Of a DNA stretch of 45,534 bases, positions 26,434-34,472 are shown in pieces. The DNA is taken from contig DAONFG010000028.1 in NCBI GenBank assembly GCA_035403465.1, positions 1-45,534 on the forward strand, given 5' to 3'. Below the pieces are notes generated by a model, which saw only the letters and a list, made by a program, of their open reading frames with translations, was not told where the DNA came from and did not search any database. Source of the stretch: JAAYBQ01 sp035403465 (GTDB taxonomy: Bacteria > Spirochaetota > UBA4802 > UBA5550). The translations under genes were made by a program, and so were the position numbers. Position 1 is the stretch's first letter; each line of letters begins with the position of its first letter.

Positions 26434-27442
26434 ACACTTTCAGTTCATCTGACATTTCATCTGCTTCAGATACCCGTATATGCCCCGGAGTTGCGCGTCC
26501 GTTTCTTTTGTACATGAAGTGATGAATTTTCGGATCACTGACTGCTTTACATACATCGTCAATTGCCCTGTCCAGCGACGGGTGATGTACCAGGATTGAT
26601 GTCTTTAGAATAATTACAGCCCGGGGATAAACTGTTCTTATCTGTTTTACAAATTGCCCGTAGTGTTTTCGCCAGTTGACCGATTTCCCCGAGTTATAGT
26701 TTTCTGCCATAAAATCAACCGGATGATTGTCATTCTGACCGATTTCGATAATGACTATATGAGGCCTGTATTTCCTGAAATTCCAGTTCTTTGAAGTCCC
26801 AAGGTCCGGGTGATACTGTATTTTATCATATATACTTTCCATTCCGATGTAATGAGGTGCCCCGAACCATCCGGTACCATCCATGAGGGCAATCCCGCCC
26901 TGTGCAATACAGTGAAGCTGCGATTCAAGCTTCCTGGCCAGCATCCATGCATATGAATAATAGGAATTGGAATATTCTCCGCTGTGTTCCGGGTCCGGCC
27001 TGCCTGTGAATTTAACAGCTTCAGAAACTTCACCTGCAGATATCGAATCACCGTAAACTTCAATTTTCCTTGCCGGAGGCGGCGTGCATGGTAAAATATC
27101 TGATCCATCGCTCAGTTTAAAACCATAGAACCTGAACATATGGCATGAATCCATTCTTTTGAAAAGCATTAGTTCATGTTCGGTATCTTCAAGTTTGTCA
27201 GATATTGTCAGGGTTGTCTTTCCATCATCGGGGATGATTATTTTCCCCTGTATATCATCAGTGATGAAACCGAGGTAATTGTTCCAGCAGGCATGCCTGT
27301 TGCTAACAGTTGCAGCAATTGAAGTGCCCGTAAAACGGATTTTTACATAGCTGCAGGGGTATACAAATTCAGGCGACGAAGGGTCATCAAAATCTATGCG
27401 GCCGCAATACCGGAGATAATTATTGTCCGGACGGATAATCAT
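26393..27442 (-). CDS. CE2-type acetyl esterase (SGNH hydrolase with N-terminal jelly-roll)
   Basis: Residues 8-120 form the beta-sandwich N-terminal part of carbohydrate esterase family 2 (LRYCGRIDFDD, FTGTSIAATVSN). The SGNH domain begins at KIEVYGDSISAGE (nucleophile S133), has GQND (N237) and a His (H321) near the end. The catalytic set is plausible. CE2 enzymes remove acetyl groups from plant polysaccharides such as glucomannan and xylan. There is no signal peptide. The gene overlaps lysE by ATGA upstream and the GH5 gene tail to tail by 41 bases. Confidence 0.85.
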   Translation of the reverse strand: MIIRPDNNYLRYCGRIDFDDPSSPEFVYPCSYVKIRFTGTSIAATVSNRHACWNNYLGFITDDIQGKIIIPDDGKTTLTISDKLEDTEHELMLFKRMDSCHMFRFYGFKLSDGSDILPCTPPPARKIEVYGDSISAGEVSEAVKFTGRPDPEHSGEYSNSYYSYAWMLARKLESQLHCIAQGGIALMDGTGWFGAPHYIGMESIYDKIQYHPDLGTSKNWNFRKYRPHIVIIEIGQNDNHPVDFMAENYNSGKSVNWRKHYGQFVKQIRTVYPRAVIILKTSILVHHPSLDRAIDDVCKAVSDPKIHHFMYKRNGRATPGHIRVSEADEMSDELKVFIESLGDSVWQDE

Positions 27443-28092
27443 ACAATAATTTCTTTGAGTTTCATGAACCCCTCGTAAGCAAAGTATGCGGCAAAAAGAA
27501 CCAGGAACAGGGACAGGAGAGCGATAAGTCCCCGGTAAACTCTGTCAGTGATGAAATTTCTGCCGCCGGCAACCGCTGCAGATATAAACGAGTACCACGC
27601 AAGGTCTGCAAGAATATGACCGGTAAAGAAAAAAGCAACTCCCGGTATCCCGAACTTCCATGAATACATGATATAACCCAGACCGATTGTGGCCCACCAG
27701 ATGATCCAGTATGGATTAGCAAGACTCATAAATATACCGGTCAATACCAGGTGATTCCTGTGTAAGGAATCCCCCTGCTGAAAAAGTGTCAGTGCGGAAA
27801 GGGATGACACCATCATATAAGCCATCCAGGCAAGTATAACAGAACCGGCAAGTGCCGTTACGGCAAAGACTTCGGGAAGCTGAAGAAACGACGCAAGCCC
27901 CATGAGAAGTAAGGCTACAAGTACAAGTTCGAGAATTGCATGCCCGGCAATCATCAGCGGTCCGGCTGTAAATCCGCGACGCGTGCTTTCACTTATAGTG
28001 GCAGTAAGAAGCGGCCCCGGCATCATGGCGCCGGAAAGAGCTATGACGAATGATGAGATGAATATTGTTAACAACGACGAAAGACCGGACAA
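27439..28092 (-). CDS. LysE/RhtB family amino-acid exporter
   Basis: A 217-residue inner-membrane protein with about six helices and the LysE-type entry GAMMPGPLLTATISESTRRGFTAG (in parts), then a LANPYWIIWWATIG segment. Family members export amino acids or similar small molecules. The start is TTG at 28092 with AAGGAGA six to seven bases upstream. It lies 76 bases downstream of tRNA-Ser on the same strand, and its end overlaps the CE2 gene start by 4 bases. Confidence 0.88.
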   Translation of the reverse strand: MSGLSSLLTIFISSFVIALSGAMMPGPLLTATISESTRRGFTAGPLMIAGHAILELVLVALLLMGLASFLQLPEVFAVTALAGSVILAWMAYMMVSSLSALTLFQQGDSLHRNHLVLTGIFMSLANPYWIIWWATIGLGYIMYSWKFGIPGVAFFFTGHILADLAWYSFISAAVAGGRNFITDRVYRGLIALLSLFLVLFAAYFAYEGFMKLKEIIV

Positions 28093-28111
28093 CGTGATTC
28101 TCCTTTTGCCA

Positions 28112-28137
28112 GTTTCTGATACATTAAGTTCAGAAAC
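28112..28137 (-). other. Hairpin between tRNA-Ser and lysE
   Basis: A perfect 8-bp inverted repeat (GTTTCTGA / TCAGAAAC) with a 10-base loop lies between the tRNA 3' end and the lysE ribosome binding site. There is no T-run after it on the minus strand, so it looks more like a processing or translational element than a terminator. Confidence 0.5.
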
Positions 28138-28168
28138 ATTTTAATATCATGACGAAATGGCGGATATG

Positions 28169-28253
28169 CGGAGAGGGAGGGATTCGAACCCCCGGTCCCT
28201 TTCAGGACATCTGATTTCGAATCAGACACTATAGACCACTCTGACACCTCTCC
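28169..28253 (-). tRNA. tRNA-Ser (anticodon CGA)
   Basis: The minus strand folds as a class II tRNA: acceptor GGAGAGG with CCTCTCC, anticodon stem TCTGA/TCAGA around loop TTCGAAA, a long variable arm (GTCCTGAAAGGGAC) and a T arm GGGGG TTCGAAT CCCTC. The discriminator is G. CCA is not encoded. Confidence 0.95.
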
Positions 28254-28263
28254 TATTAATGTG

Positions 28264-28292
28264 AATAAAAAGTTTTCATGCGGATTAGTCAA
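28264..28292 (-). promoter_or_regulatory. Promoter of tRNA-Ser (and possibly lysE)
   Basis: On the minus strand TTGACT (28292-28287) and TTTATT (28269-28264) are 17 bases apart. The predicted start near 28257 is just before the tRNA 5' end at 28253. No terminator follows the tRNA, so lysE and the CE2 gene may share this promoter. Confidence 0.65.
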
Positions 28293-28356
28293 TAATAAAA
28301 CTGGAAGGTATTGCTGTAACGGAAAATCATTTATAACTGATCGTCTTGAATAACAA

Positions 28357-28375
28357 CCGGAATCCTACGTTCCGG
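28357..28375. repeat. Short inverted repeat in the tRNA-Ser / acyl-CoA synthetase intergenic region
   Basis: CCGGAA and TTCCGG flank a 7-base spacer. The surrounding region (28254-28532) is very AT-rich and otherwise holds only weak promoter-like matches, such as TTGTCA at 28417 with TTATAT 18 bases on. It may be a regulator site. Confidence 0.3.
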
Positions 28376-28532
28376 AATGATCACTATATCATTAATGCAA
28401 CTTATATAACAGCGTATTGTCATATAAACTAACTCAATCATTATATTTAAATAATTTATTTCGAAATTTTTATTATAATTAATTTAATTAAATTTTAAAG
28501 TATTTCAAAAACTAATACAGGATGCTGGTATA

Positions 28533-30383
28533 ATGAAAACACAAGTACCGTGGAAAAGAGAGTATTCTATTTTCGGTATACCGGTTACTTTTGAACCATA
28601 TACTGATAAACCGGTCCATTCCATGCTCTATTCGGCCGCTGAACATTACCCTCAAATGGGACTTATTTGTAACGGATATCATCTCCTGTATCCGGATGTA
28701 AAAGACCAGGCTGAACGTCTGGCCGGAGCGTTTATTAACATTGGAATGGTCAAAGGCGACCGTGTTGCAACCATGCTTCCCACATCAATTCAGTTTATTG
28801 TTGTGGACTACGCGTTATCCATTGCAGGACTTGTTCATGTTCCTGTGAGCTTTCTCGATTCTGTTGAGATGCTGAATGACAAGCTGAACAAAGCAGAACC
28901 CCGGGCTCTTGTGTGTACATCTGACAATATTGATAAAGCAAATGAAGCCATAGGCCTGACAAAGGGAATACAGCTGATCGTGACTGATATGAAGGATTAT
29001 TCCGATGCTCCGTCAGCTGCTTCCGGAATTACTGCAGACTGTGATTATCTGCTGTTGCGCAATTTAATTGAAAATACTGCCCCATTATCCACGCCGGCAG
29101 TAATTAATGTTACCAGTGATTTGGAAACCCTCCTTTTCACAGGAGGCACAACCGGTGTTGCAAAAGGGTGTATGCTCACGCACAGGAATGTATATGCCAA
29201 TGCGCTGCAGAACTGTTACGCCGTTGGTCAGCTTGAGCAGACAGTAAAAGGTGCGGCTTCGGTACTTCTGGGTATTCCATTCTTTCATTCCTACGGTCAT
29301 GTAATCATGCATTCGATGACCCTGCTCGGCTTTAACCAGATACTGATACCTGATCCGCGTGATTCCGCCGGAATGATAGATGCTATAAAGAGATATAGAC
29401 CGGTAGTACAGATTGGTGTACCTACCCAGTTCATGAAACTTGCTGACGTAAAGCGTGGCAAAGGTTTCGACATGATAGCCATATCCGGTTCTGCTGCTCT
29501 TCCACCGGACCTTGTACAGGAATACGAGGATCAGCGCGGGGGACATATAATGGAAGGTTACGGCCTTTCTGAAATGACCGCTGTTACGCATCTGAACACG
29601 ACTGTGCTAACAAGGCTGCTTGGAGGCCGGTATATCTACCATATGATGAATATTACTCTTGAACTTCCCGGTGTAAGCCGTATAATGAACATGATAGCAC
29701 GCGCCCTCGGAAGTTTAAAAATCGGAATATTACTGAATTTCATAAATAGAGCCACAAGCAGATCTATCGCATCACGCAGGTTTAATAAATCCACGGAAAA
29801 ACGCGGTTCAATCGGGATTCCTCATCCCGATACTGAAATTCTTCTGCGTGATGTGGAAACCGATAGAATAATTTCATGGGATGAAGCAATTAACGGGAAA
29901 ACCGGGGAACTGTGCCTCTCTGGTCCACAGCGTATGCTTGGATACTGGCCTGAACCGGGAAGCGGTCTCGATAACGATGGCTATGTTCGTACAGGGGACA
30001 TCGTTCGCATTGATAAACGCGGCTATTTCTATGTCGTGGATCGCGTTAAGGATATGATTAACGTATCCGGTTACAAAGTTTACTCACGCGAAATTGATGA
30101 CCTTCTCTCCGCTCACCCGGTAATCAGCGCGGGAGCTGCAGTAGGAATACCGGACCCGTTCCGCGAAGGAAGCGAACGTGTTATAGTATATGTTCAGCTT
30201 AAACAGGGATTTGAAACCGGTATTAACGAGGAGGGTATTCGCGAATACCTTGCCTCTAAAGTAGCCCGTTACGCAATTCCCCGTGGAATAAAAATTGTAC
30301 CTGTACTTCCACGTACCGTAATCGGTAAAGTTGACAAAAAACTGCTGCGTGAACGTGCCCTGACAGATTTTGCAGCAAAATGA
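28533..30383 (+). CDS. AMP-dependent acyl-CoA synthetase (fatty-acid-CoA-ligase-like) with an insertion
   Basis: An adenylate-forming enzyme of 616 residues that would activate a carboxylic acid to acyl-AMP and then acyl-CoA. The P-loop-like motif is TGGTTGVAKG (203-212), then EGYGLSEMT (341-349), VRTGD (485-489), DRVKDMINVSGYKV (503-516) and the catalytic Lys K599 in IGKVDKK. Between GYGLSEMT and the GSIGIPHPDTE motif lies a stretch of about 70 residues (355-422), much longer than usual and rich in hydrophobic and basic residues. It is upstream of azlCD and the VOR genes on the same strand. The acid it uses is unknown. Confidence 0.88.
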   Translation: MKTQVPWKREYSIFGIPVTFEPYTDKPVHSMLYSAAEHYPQMGLICNGYHLLYPDVKDQAERLAGAFINIGMVKGDRVATMLPTSIQFIVVDYALSIAGLVHVPVSFLDSVEMLNDKLNKAEPRALVCTSDNIDKANEAIGLTKGIQLIVTDMKDYSDAPSAASGITADCDYLLLRNLIENTAPLSTPAVINVTSDLETLLFTGGTTGVAKGCMLTHRNVYANALQNCYAVGQLEQTVKGAASVLLGIPFFHSYGHVIMHSMTLLGFNQILIPDPRDSAGMIDAIKRYRPVVQIGVPTQFMKLADVKRGKGFDMIAISGSAALPPDLVQEYEDQRGGHIMEGYGLSEMTAVTHLNTTVLTRLLGGRYIYHMMNITLELPGVSRIMNMIARALGSLKIGILLNFINRATSRSIASRRFNKSTEKRGSIGIPHPDTEILLRDVETDRIISWDEAINGKTGELCLSGPQRMLGYWPEPGSGLDNDGYVRTGDIVRIDKRGYFYVVDRVKDMINVSGYKVYSREIDDLLSAHPVISAGAAVGIPDPFREGSERVIVYVQLKQGFETGINEEGIREYLASKVARYAIPRGIKIVPVLPRTVIGKVDKKLLRERALTDFAAK

Positions 30384-30602
30384 TTAATATGATATCCATA
30401 CTTCTGTTACACCATCGGTATAAAGTATGTTACGAATACAAAAAGCATATTATAATTTGATTTTTTAAACATACATATTGCATTTGGCTTCACAAACCAG
30501 TCTTCCGCTGATACCGTATATTAAAAATCAAATATTTCCGGCGGAAAATAGTTCCCTTGACATCTATTAAATCATAAATAAAAAAGACATTAACTTAATA
30601 TT

Positions 30603-30608
30603 TATAAT
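30603..30608 (+). promoter_or_regulatory. Perfect -10 box placed for a leaderless azlC transcript
   Basis: TATAAT at 30603-30608 lies six bases before the azlC ATG (30615), so transcription would begin at or near the A of the ATG. No -35 is present at the right spacing, although TTGACA occurs at 30557-30562 with a poor -10 (TAAAAA) downstream. Confidence 0.35.
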
Positions 30609-30614
30609 AAACTT

Positions 30615-31355
30615 ATGAAGACTGAAACAAACATTTTTATGCATCCCGACTTTATAGACGGTGCCAGAAACGCCCTCCCGATTTTTATAGGATACTTTAC
30701 CACTTCTGCCGCTTTCGGTATACTGGCACTTTCATCAGGACTCACCCCCTTTGAAGCAGTAGTATTCTCCATGACAAATCTTACAGGCGCCGCCCAGTTC
30801 ATGGCGATTAACCTCATGGCCTCCGGTGTGCTTGCCGGTGAAATTGTAATATCAGTTTTTCTGATGAATCTCCGTTATTTCGTAATGAGCGCATCCCTTG
30901 CACGTAAACTTGGTTTACAAAAAAAAATCGATAAAGCAGTGATTTCATTCGGTGTTACTGATGAGGTTTTTACCGTTGCTTCACTAAAACCGGGGGAAGT
31001 TTCAACTTCATTTATGCGCGGCCTTCAGTATACCTCATGGCTGGGCTGGACCGGGGGAACAATTGCGGGTGTTACCATGGGTGCATTTTTTCCTCGGTCG
31101 CTTCAGGATGCGATGTCAGGATCACTTTTTGCACTTTTCGCGGCACTTCTTGTTCCCGAAATAAAAAAGGGATACAGGGCTGCCATCCTTGCTGTCTCTG
31201 CAGGTCTTATGAATACCGTGCTTTATTATGTATGCCATATTTCCGCAGGATGGTCTATTGTCATCTCAATGCTGGCAGTTACTGCAGTTGCAGCCGCATT
31301 ATTCAGTGATGACGATACTTCTGGTGCAGAAATTCAAGAGGAGGCCTGCAGATGA
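30615..31355 (+). CDS. azlC: AzlC family branched-chain amino-acid exporter, large subunit
   Basis: A 246-residue membrane protein with the AzlC layout: FIDGARNALPIFIGYFTTSAAFGILA, then FSMTNLTGAAQFMAINLMASG and MNLRYFVMSASLARKLG, followed by several more helices. With AzlD it exports branched-chain amino acids and analogues. No Shine-Dalgarno sequence precedes the ATG, which is unusual in this window. Its stop overlaps the azlD start (ATGA). Confidence 0.92.
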   Translation: MKTETNIFMHPDFIDGARNALPIFIGYFTTSAAFGILALSSGLTPFEAVVFSMTNLTGAAQFMAINLMASGVLAGEIVISVFLMNLRYFVMSASLARKLGLQKKIDKAVISFGVTDEVFTVASLKPGEVSTSFMRGLQYTSWLGWTGGTIAGVTMGAFFPRSLQDAMSGSLFALFAALLVPEIKKGYRAAILAVSAGLMNTVLYYVCHISAGWSIVISMLAVTAVAAALFSDDDTSGAEIQEEACR

Positions 31356-31663
31356 GTGATTTGCTGCTGATCATACTGGCATGCGCTGCAGTTAACTATC
31401 TTCTTCGTGTTGTACCATTTATAATTCCGATAGGCGACAAACTCCCTCCTTATGTAAAACGATTTCTTGATTACATGCCTGTTGCAGCCCTTGGAGCTCT
31501 AATATTGCCCGGGATAATAACCTCGTTTCCCGATAATCCCGCAGCTGGGATAGCCGGGATTGCAGCTGCAGGATTAACCTCATGGTTAACCGGCGGATTG
31601 ATTCTTCCGGTATTCGCATCAATCGGAACAGCATGGATTGTGCTCCAGTATTTCCCGATTTAG
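31352..31663 (+). CDS. azlD: AzlD family branched-chain amino-acid exporter, small subunit
   Basis: A 103-residue protein with about four helices, matching AzlD: VNYLLRVVPFIIP near the start and VKRFLDYMPVAALGALILPGI in the middle. It is the obligate partner of AzlC. A strong GGAGG lies seven bases before its ATG, and the genes overlap by 4 bases, which favours coupled synthesis. Confidence 0.92.
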   Translation: MSDLLLIILACAAVNYLLRVVPFIIPIGDKLPPYVKRFLDYMPVAALGALILPGIITSFPDNPAAGIAGIAAAGLTSWLTGGLILPVFASIGTAWIVLQYFPI

Positions 31664-31761
31664 ATGAAATTATGTTTTTTTTACAGAATAGTGAATTTAA
31701 TTCCCGAATAATTATGTACTCCTAAACGGTGCACGTCCCGGATACTAATTCGTCATTGTTC

Positions 31762-31790
31762 TTGACATAAAATTCCATATATGAAATTAC
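31762..31790 (+). promoter_or_regulatory. Possible promoter of the VOR operon
   Basis: A perfect -35 (TTGACA, 31762-31767) is followed 17 bases later by a poor -10 (AATTAC). The same TTCTTGACATAAA string precedes tRNA-Arg. A weak -10 fits a promoter that needs an activator. Confidence 0.35.
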
Positions 31791-31806
31791 TCTCAAGAAT
31801 CATGTT

Positions 31807-31854
31807 ACCGGTTCTATGTCATAAACCTCTCCAGGTATCACATCCAGAACCGGT
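31807..31854 (+). promoter_or_regulatory. Inverted repeat in the VOR operon leader (operator or RNA hairpin)
   Basis: ACCGGTTCT (31807-31815) and AGAACCGGT (31846-31854) are perfect 9-base arms separated by 30 bases. They lie between the -35 element and the first gene, 39 bases before its ATG. It could be a two-site operator or a long-loop hairpin. Confidence 0.45.
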
Positions 31855-31892
31855 CAGCTTGAAGCATTTATTAAATACTACCCGGAATTAAA

Positions 31893-32102
31893 ATGAAAGG
31901 AAAAATTGAAATCAACCAGGAACTGTGCAAGGGCTGTGAACTCTGCATCCAGTTCTGTCCGAAAAAGCTCATAACCCTTTCGGAAAAACTGAACAAGGCG
32001 GGTTATCTTCCTTCTGAATTCAAAGAGACCAAAGAATGCACCGGCTGCGCAACCTGCGCAACGGTATGTCCTGAAGTCGCAATAGAGGTATACCGTGGCT
32101 AA
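31893..32102 (+). CDS. 2-oxoacid:ferredoxin oxidoreductase delta subunit (2x[4Fe-4S] ferredoxin)
   Basis: A 69-residue ferredoxin-like subunit. Two cluster motifs are present: C12-x2-C15-x2-C18-x3-C22 and C49-x2-C52-x2-C55-x3-C59. In four-subunit VOR/KOR enzymes this chain passes electrons from the TPP site to free ferredoxin. Its end overlaps the alpha-subunit start by 8 bases. Confidence 0.92.
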   Translation: MKGKIEINQELCKGCELCIQFCPKKLITLSEKLNKAGYLPSEFKETKECTGCATCATVCPEVAIEVYRG

Positions 32103-33165
32103 AATACTCATGACAGGAAATGCCGCGATAGCTGAAGCGGCAATCAGAGCAGGATGCCAGTGTTATTTCGGCTATCCCATCACCCCTCAGACTGAACTTA
32201 CTGAATATATGGCTGCCAACCTGAGCCGCAGGCCTGGATGTACATTCATTCAGGCTGAAAGTGAAATCGCCGCGATCAACATGGTCCTGGGGGCGAGCGT
32301 TACAGGAGCAAGGGCTATGACATCATCATCAAGCCCGGGCATGAGCCTTAAGCAGGAGGGAATTTCATATATGGCAGCGAGCCAGCTCCCTGCTGTTATT
32401 GTGAACATGTCAAGAGGAGGTCCGGGCCTCGGAAGCATTGCAGCTGCGCAATCAGATTATTTCCAGTCCACGCGCGGAGGCGGACACGGTGATTACAGGA
32501 CAATAGTACTGGCGCCTTCTTCAGTCCAGGAACTGGCAGACGCGACACACAGAGCTTTTGAACTTACTGAAAAATATTCAATCCCTGTGATACTTCTTGG
32601 GGACGGCATGCTGGGGCAGATGATGGAGCCTGTTGAATTTAAACATGAAGCACCTGCAGTTCCACCGGTAAGGCCAAACGGACTCAGGGGAGCAAAGGGA
32701 AGGCCCAGCAGGTTTATACGATCCTTTACATCCAATCCCGCTGAACTTGAAGAACTCAACTGGAGCCTTTACAGGCGCTACCAGCAGGTTCAGGAAAATG
32801 AGACAACCTGTGAAAACTTCATGACAGACGACGCTCAACTTATTGTTACTGCATTCGGAATTGCTGCGCGCATTGCCAAGGGTGCTATAACAAATGCTCG
32901 CGCCCAGGGAATGAAAGTCGGAATGTTCAGGCCTGTTACACTCTGGCCATTCCCGAAGCAGCAGCTTAAAGATTTATCCCAAAAAACTAAATATTTCCTG
33001 GATTTTGAAATGAATATGGGCCAGATGATCGACGATGTTAAACTTTCACTTGAAGGCAGCGGTGATGTAACTTTCTACGGGCGACCGGGCGGTGTGGTCC
33101 CTACTTCGAGTGAAGTTCAGCGTGTGATAACACGTTTATACTACCAGAAAGGATTAAACGGCTAA
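32095..33165 (+). CDS. vorB: 2-oxoacid:ferredoxin oxidoreductase alpha subunit, VorB-like
   Basis: A 356-residue subunit starting at GTG 32095, with AGAGGT upstream. It shows the VorB/KorA pattern: GNAAIAEAAIRAGCQCYFGYPITPQTE, then QAESEIAAINMVLGAS, MTSSSSPGMSLKQEGISY and GDGMLGQMMEPVEF. The enzyme oxidatively decarboxylates a 2-oxoacid to acyl-CoA and reduces ferredoxin, or runs in reverse. The sequence is closest in my memory to proteins named as 3-methyl-2-oxobutanoate (2-ketoisovalerate) oxidoreductase, and the azlCD and ACT neighbours agree. 2-oxoglutarate remains possible. Confidence 0.9.
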   Translation: MAKILMTGNAAIAEAAIRAGCQCYFGYPITPQTELTEYMAANLSRRPGCTFIQAESEIAAINMVLGASVTGARAMTSSSSPGMSLKQEGISYMAASQLPAVIVNMSRGGPGLGSIAAAQSDYFQSTRGGGHGDYRTIVLAPSSVQELADATHRAFELTEKYSIPVILLGDGMLGQMMEPVEFKHEAPAVPPVRPNGLRGAKGRPSRFIRSFTSNPAELEELNWSLYRRYQQVQENETTCENFMTDDAQLIVTAFGIAARIAKGAITNARAQGMKVGMFRPVTLWPFPKQQLKDLSQKTKYFLDFEMNMGQMIDDVKLSLEGSGDVTFYGRPGGVVPTSSEVQRVITRLYYQKGLNG

Positions 33166-33169
33166 CCAG

Positions 33170-33925
33170 ATGGAAAAGATATTTACCCGGCCTAAATCGC
33201 TCAAGAATGCGGTATTCCATTACTGCCCGGGGTGCGGCCACTCAATAATACACAGGCTGATCTGTGAAGTAATAGATGAACTGAATATCCAGGACAAAAC
33301 AATCGGTGTACCGCCTCCGGGATGTTCTGTATTTGCCTACTACTATTTTGACGTTGATATGATTGAATGCCCTCACGGGAGAGGTGGAGCAGTGGCTACA
33401 GGTATTAAAAGGGCAAATCCTGAATCAGTGGTATTTACATACCAGGGAGATGGTGACCTTGCGGCAATTGGAACAGCTGAAACACTTCACGCTGCGAACA
33501 GAGGTGAGAATCTAACTGCAATATTCATTAACAATGCTGTCTACGGGATGACCGGCGGCCAGATGGCTCCGACAACAATGCTCGGTATGAAGACAACTAC
33601 ATCGCCTTACGGACGTGATGCGAAATTTGACGGTCACCCAATAAAAATGAGTGAAATCATAGGACAGGTTGAGGGCGCATGCTACGTTGAACGGGTTGCT
33701 GTTAATTCTCCTGCCAATATACGAAAAGCCAGGAAGGCAATAAAAAAAGCCTTCCAGAACCAGCTTGACGGCAAGGGATATTCCCTTGTGGAAATACTCT
33801 CACCCTGCCCCACAAACTGGAAAATGTCTGCTATCGATTCATGGAACTGGGTCGACGAAGTCATGTCAAAGAAATTCCCGCTTGGATTAATTAAAGATAC
33901 AACAGGAAAAACTCATGCTGATTAA
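33170..33925 (+). CDS. 2-oxoacid:ferredoxin oxidoreductase beta subunit (TPP-binding)
   Basis: A 251-residue subunit that binds thiamine diphosphate. The TPP motif runs from GDGDLAAIGTAETLHA to FINNAVYGMTGGQ. Cysteine motifs typical of the family are YCPGCGH at the start, PPPGCSVF and SPCPTNW near the end. It overlaps the gamma subunit gene by 11 bases. Confidence 0.93.
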   Translation: MEKIFTRPKSLKNAVFHYCPGCGHSIIHRLICEVIDELNIQDKTIGVPPPGCSVFAYYYFDVDMIECPHGRGGAVATGIKRANPESVVFTYQGDGDLAAIGTAETLHAANRGENLTAIFINNAVYGMTGGQMAPTTMLGMKTTTSPYGRDAKFDGHPIKMSEIIGQVEGACYVERVAVNSPANIRKARKAIKKAFQNQLDGKGYSLVEILSPCPTNWKMSAIDSWNWVDEVMSKKFPLGLIKDTTGKTHAD

Positions 33926-34445
33926 AACAATATTTGCAGGTTTCGGCGGACAGGGGGTCCTGTCAATGGGACTAAACCTGGCCCAGGCTGCCATGCTCGA
34001 AAACAGGTATGTAACCTACCTGCCTGCGTACGGCGCCGAAGTACGCGGAGGTACTGCCAACTGTACAGTATCCGTATCCGATGATGAAATCTCATCACCG
34101 GTAGCATCTTCTCCGACATTTGTTGTGGCAATGAACCAGCCTTCAATGGTCCGCTTTCAGAACAGGCTGCAGTCAGGAGGAATATTCTTCCTCAATTCGT
34201 CGCTCATTAAAGAACAGGTGAACCGCGGCGACATGGAGATCGTGAATATCCCGGCGAATGGACTCGCAGAAGAAATGGGTAATGTTAAATCCGCAAACAT
34301 GATAATGCTTGGAGCTTTCATAAAAAAAAGCAACATTGTTCACATCGAAAGTATAATCGAAGGCCTCAATGTAGTTTTAAAAGGCAATAAGAAACTTGTT
34401 ACCATAAATACAGATGCCCTCAGAAAGGGATATGAACTGTTATAA
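33915..34445 (+). CDS. 2-oxoacid:ferredoxin oxidoreductase gamma subunit
   Basis: A 176-residue subunit with the COG1014 pattern: FAGFGGQGVLSMGLNLAQAA near the N-terminus, then TYLPAYGAEVRGGTANCTVSVS in two parts, and a NSANMIMLGAF-like segment (VKSANMIMLGAFIKKS). It completes the delta-alpha-beta-gamma set. CAGGA lies upstream of the ATG within the beta gene. Confidence 0.92.
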   Translation: MLIKTIFAGFGGQGVLSMGLNLAQAAMLENRYVTYLPAYGAEVRGGTANCTVSVSDDEISSPVASSPTFVVAMNQPSMVRFQNRLQSGGIFFLNSSLIKEQVNRGDMEIVNIPANGLAEEMGNVKSANMIMLGAFIKKSNIVHIESIIEGLNVVLKGNKKLVTINTDALRKGYELL

Positions 34446-34472
34446 TTCTGATTTTGAAACCTGGAGATTAAT

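Noticed and set aside
29085..29591. Minus-strand open frame of 168 codons within the acyl-CoA synthetase gene
   Set aside because: It is antisense to the adenylation motifs; no family resemblance and no ribosome binding site.
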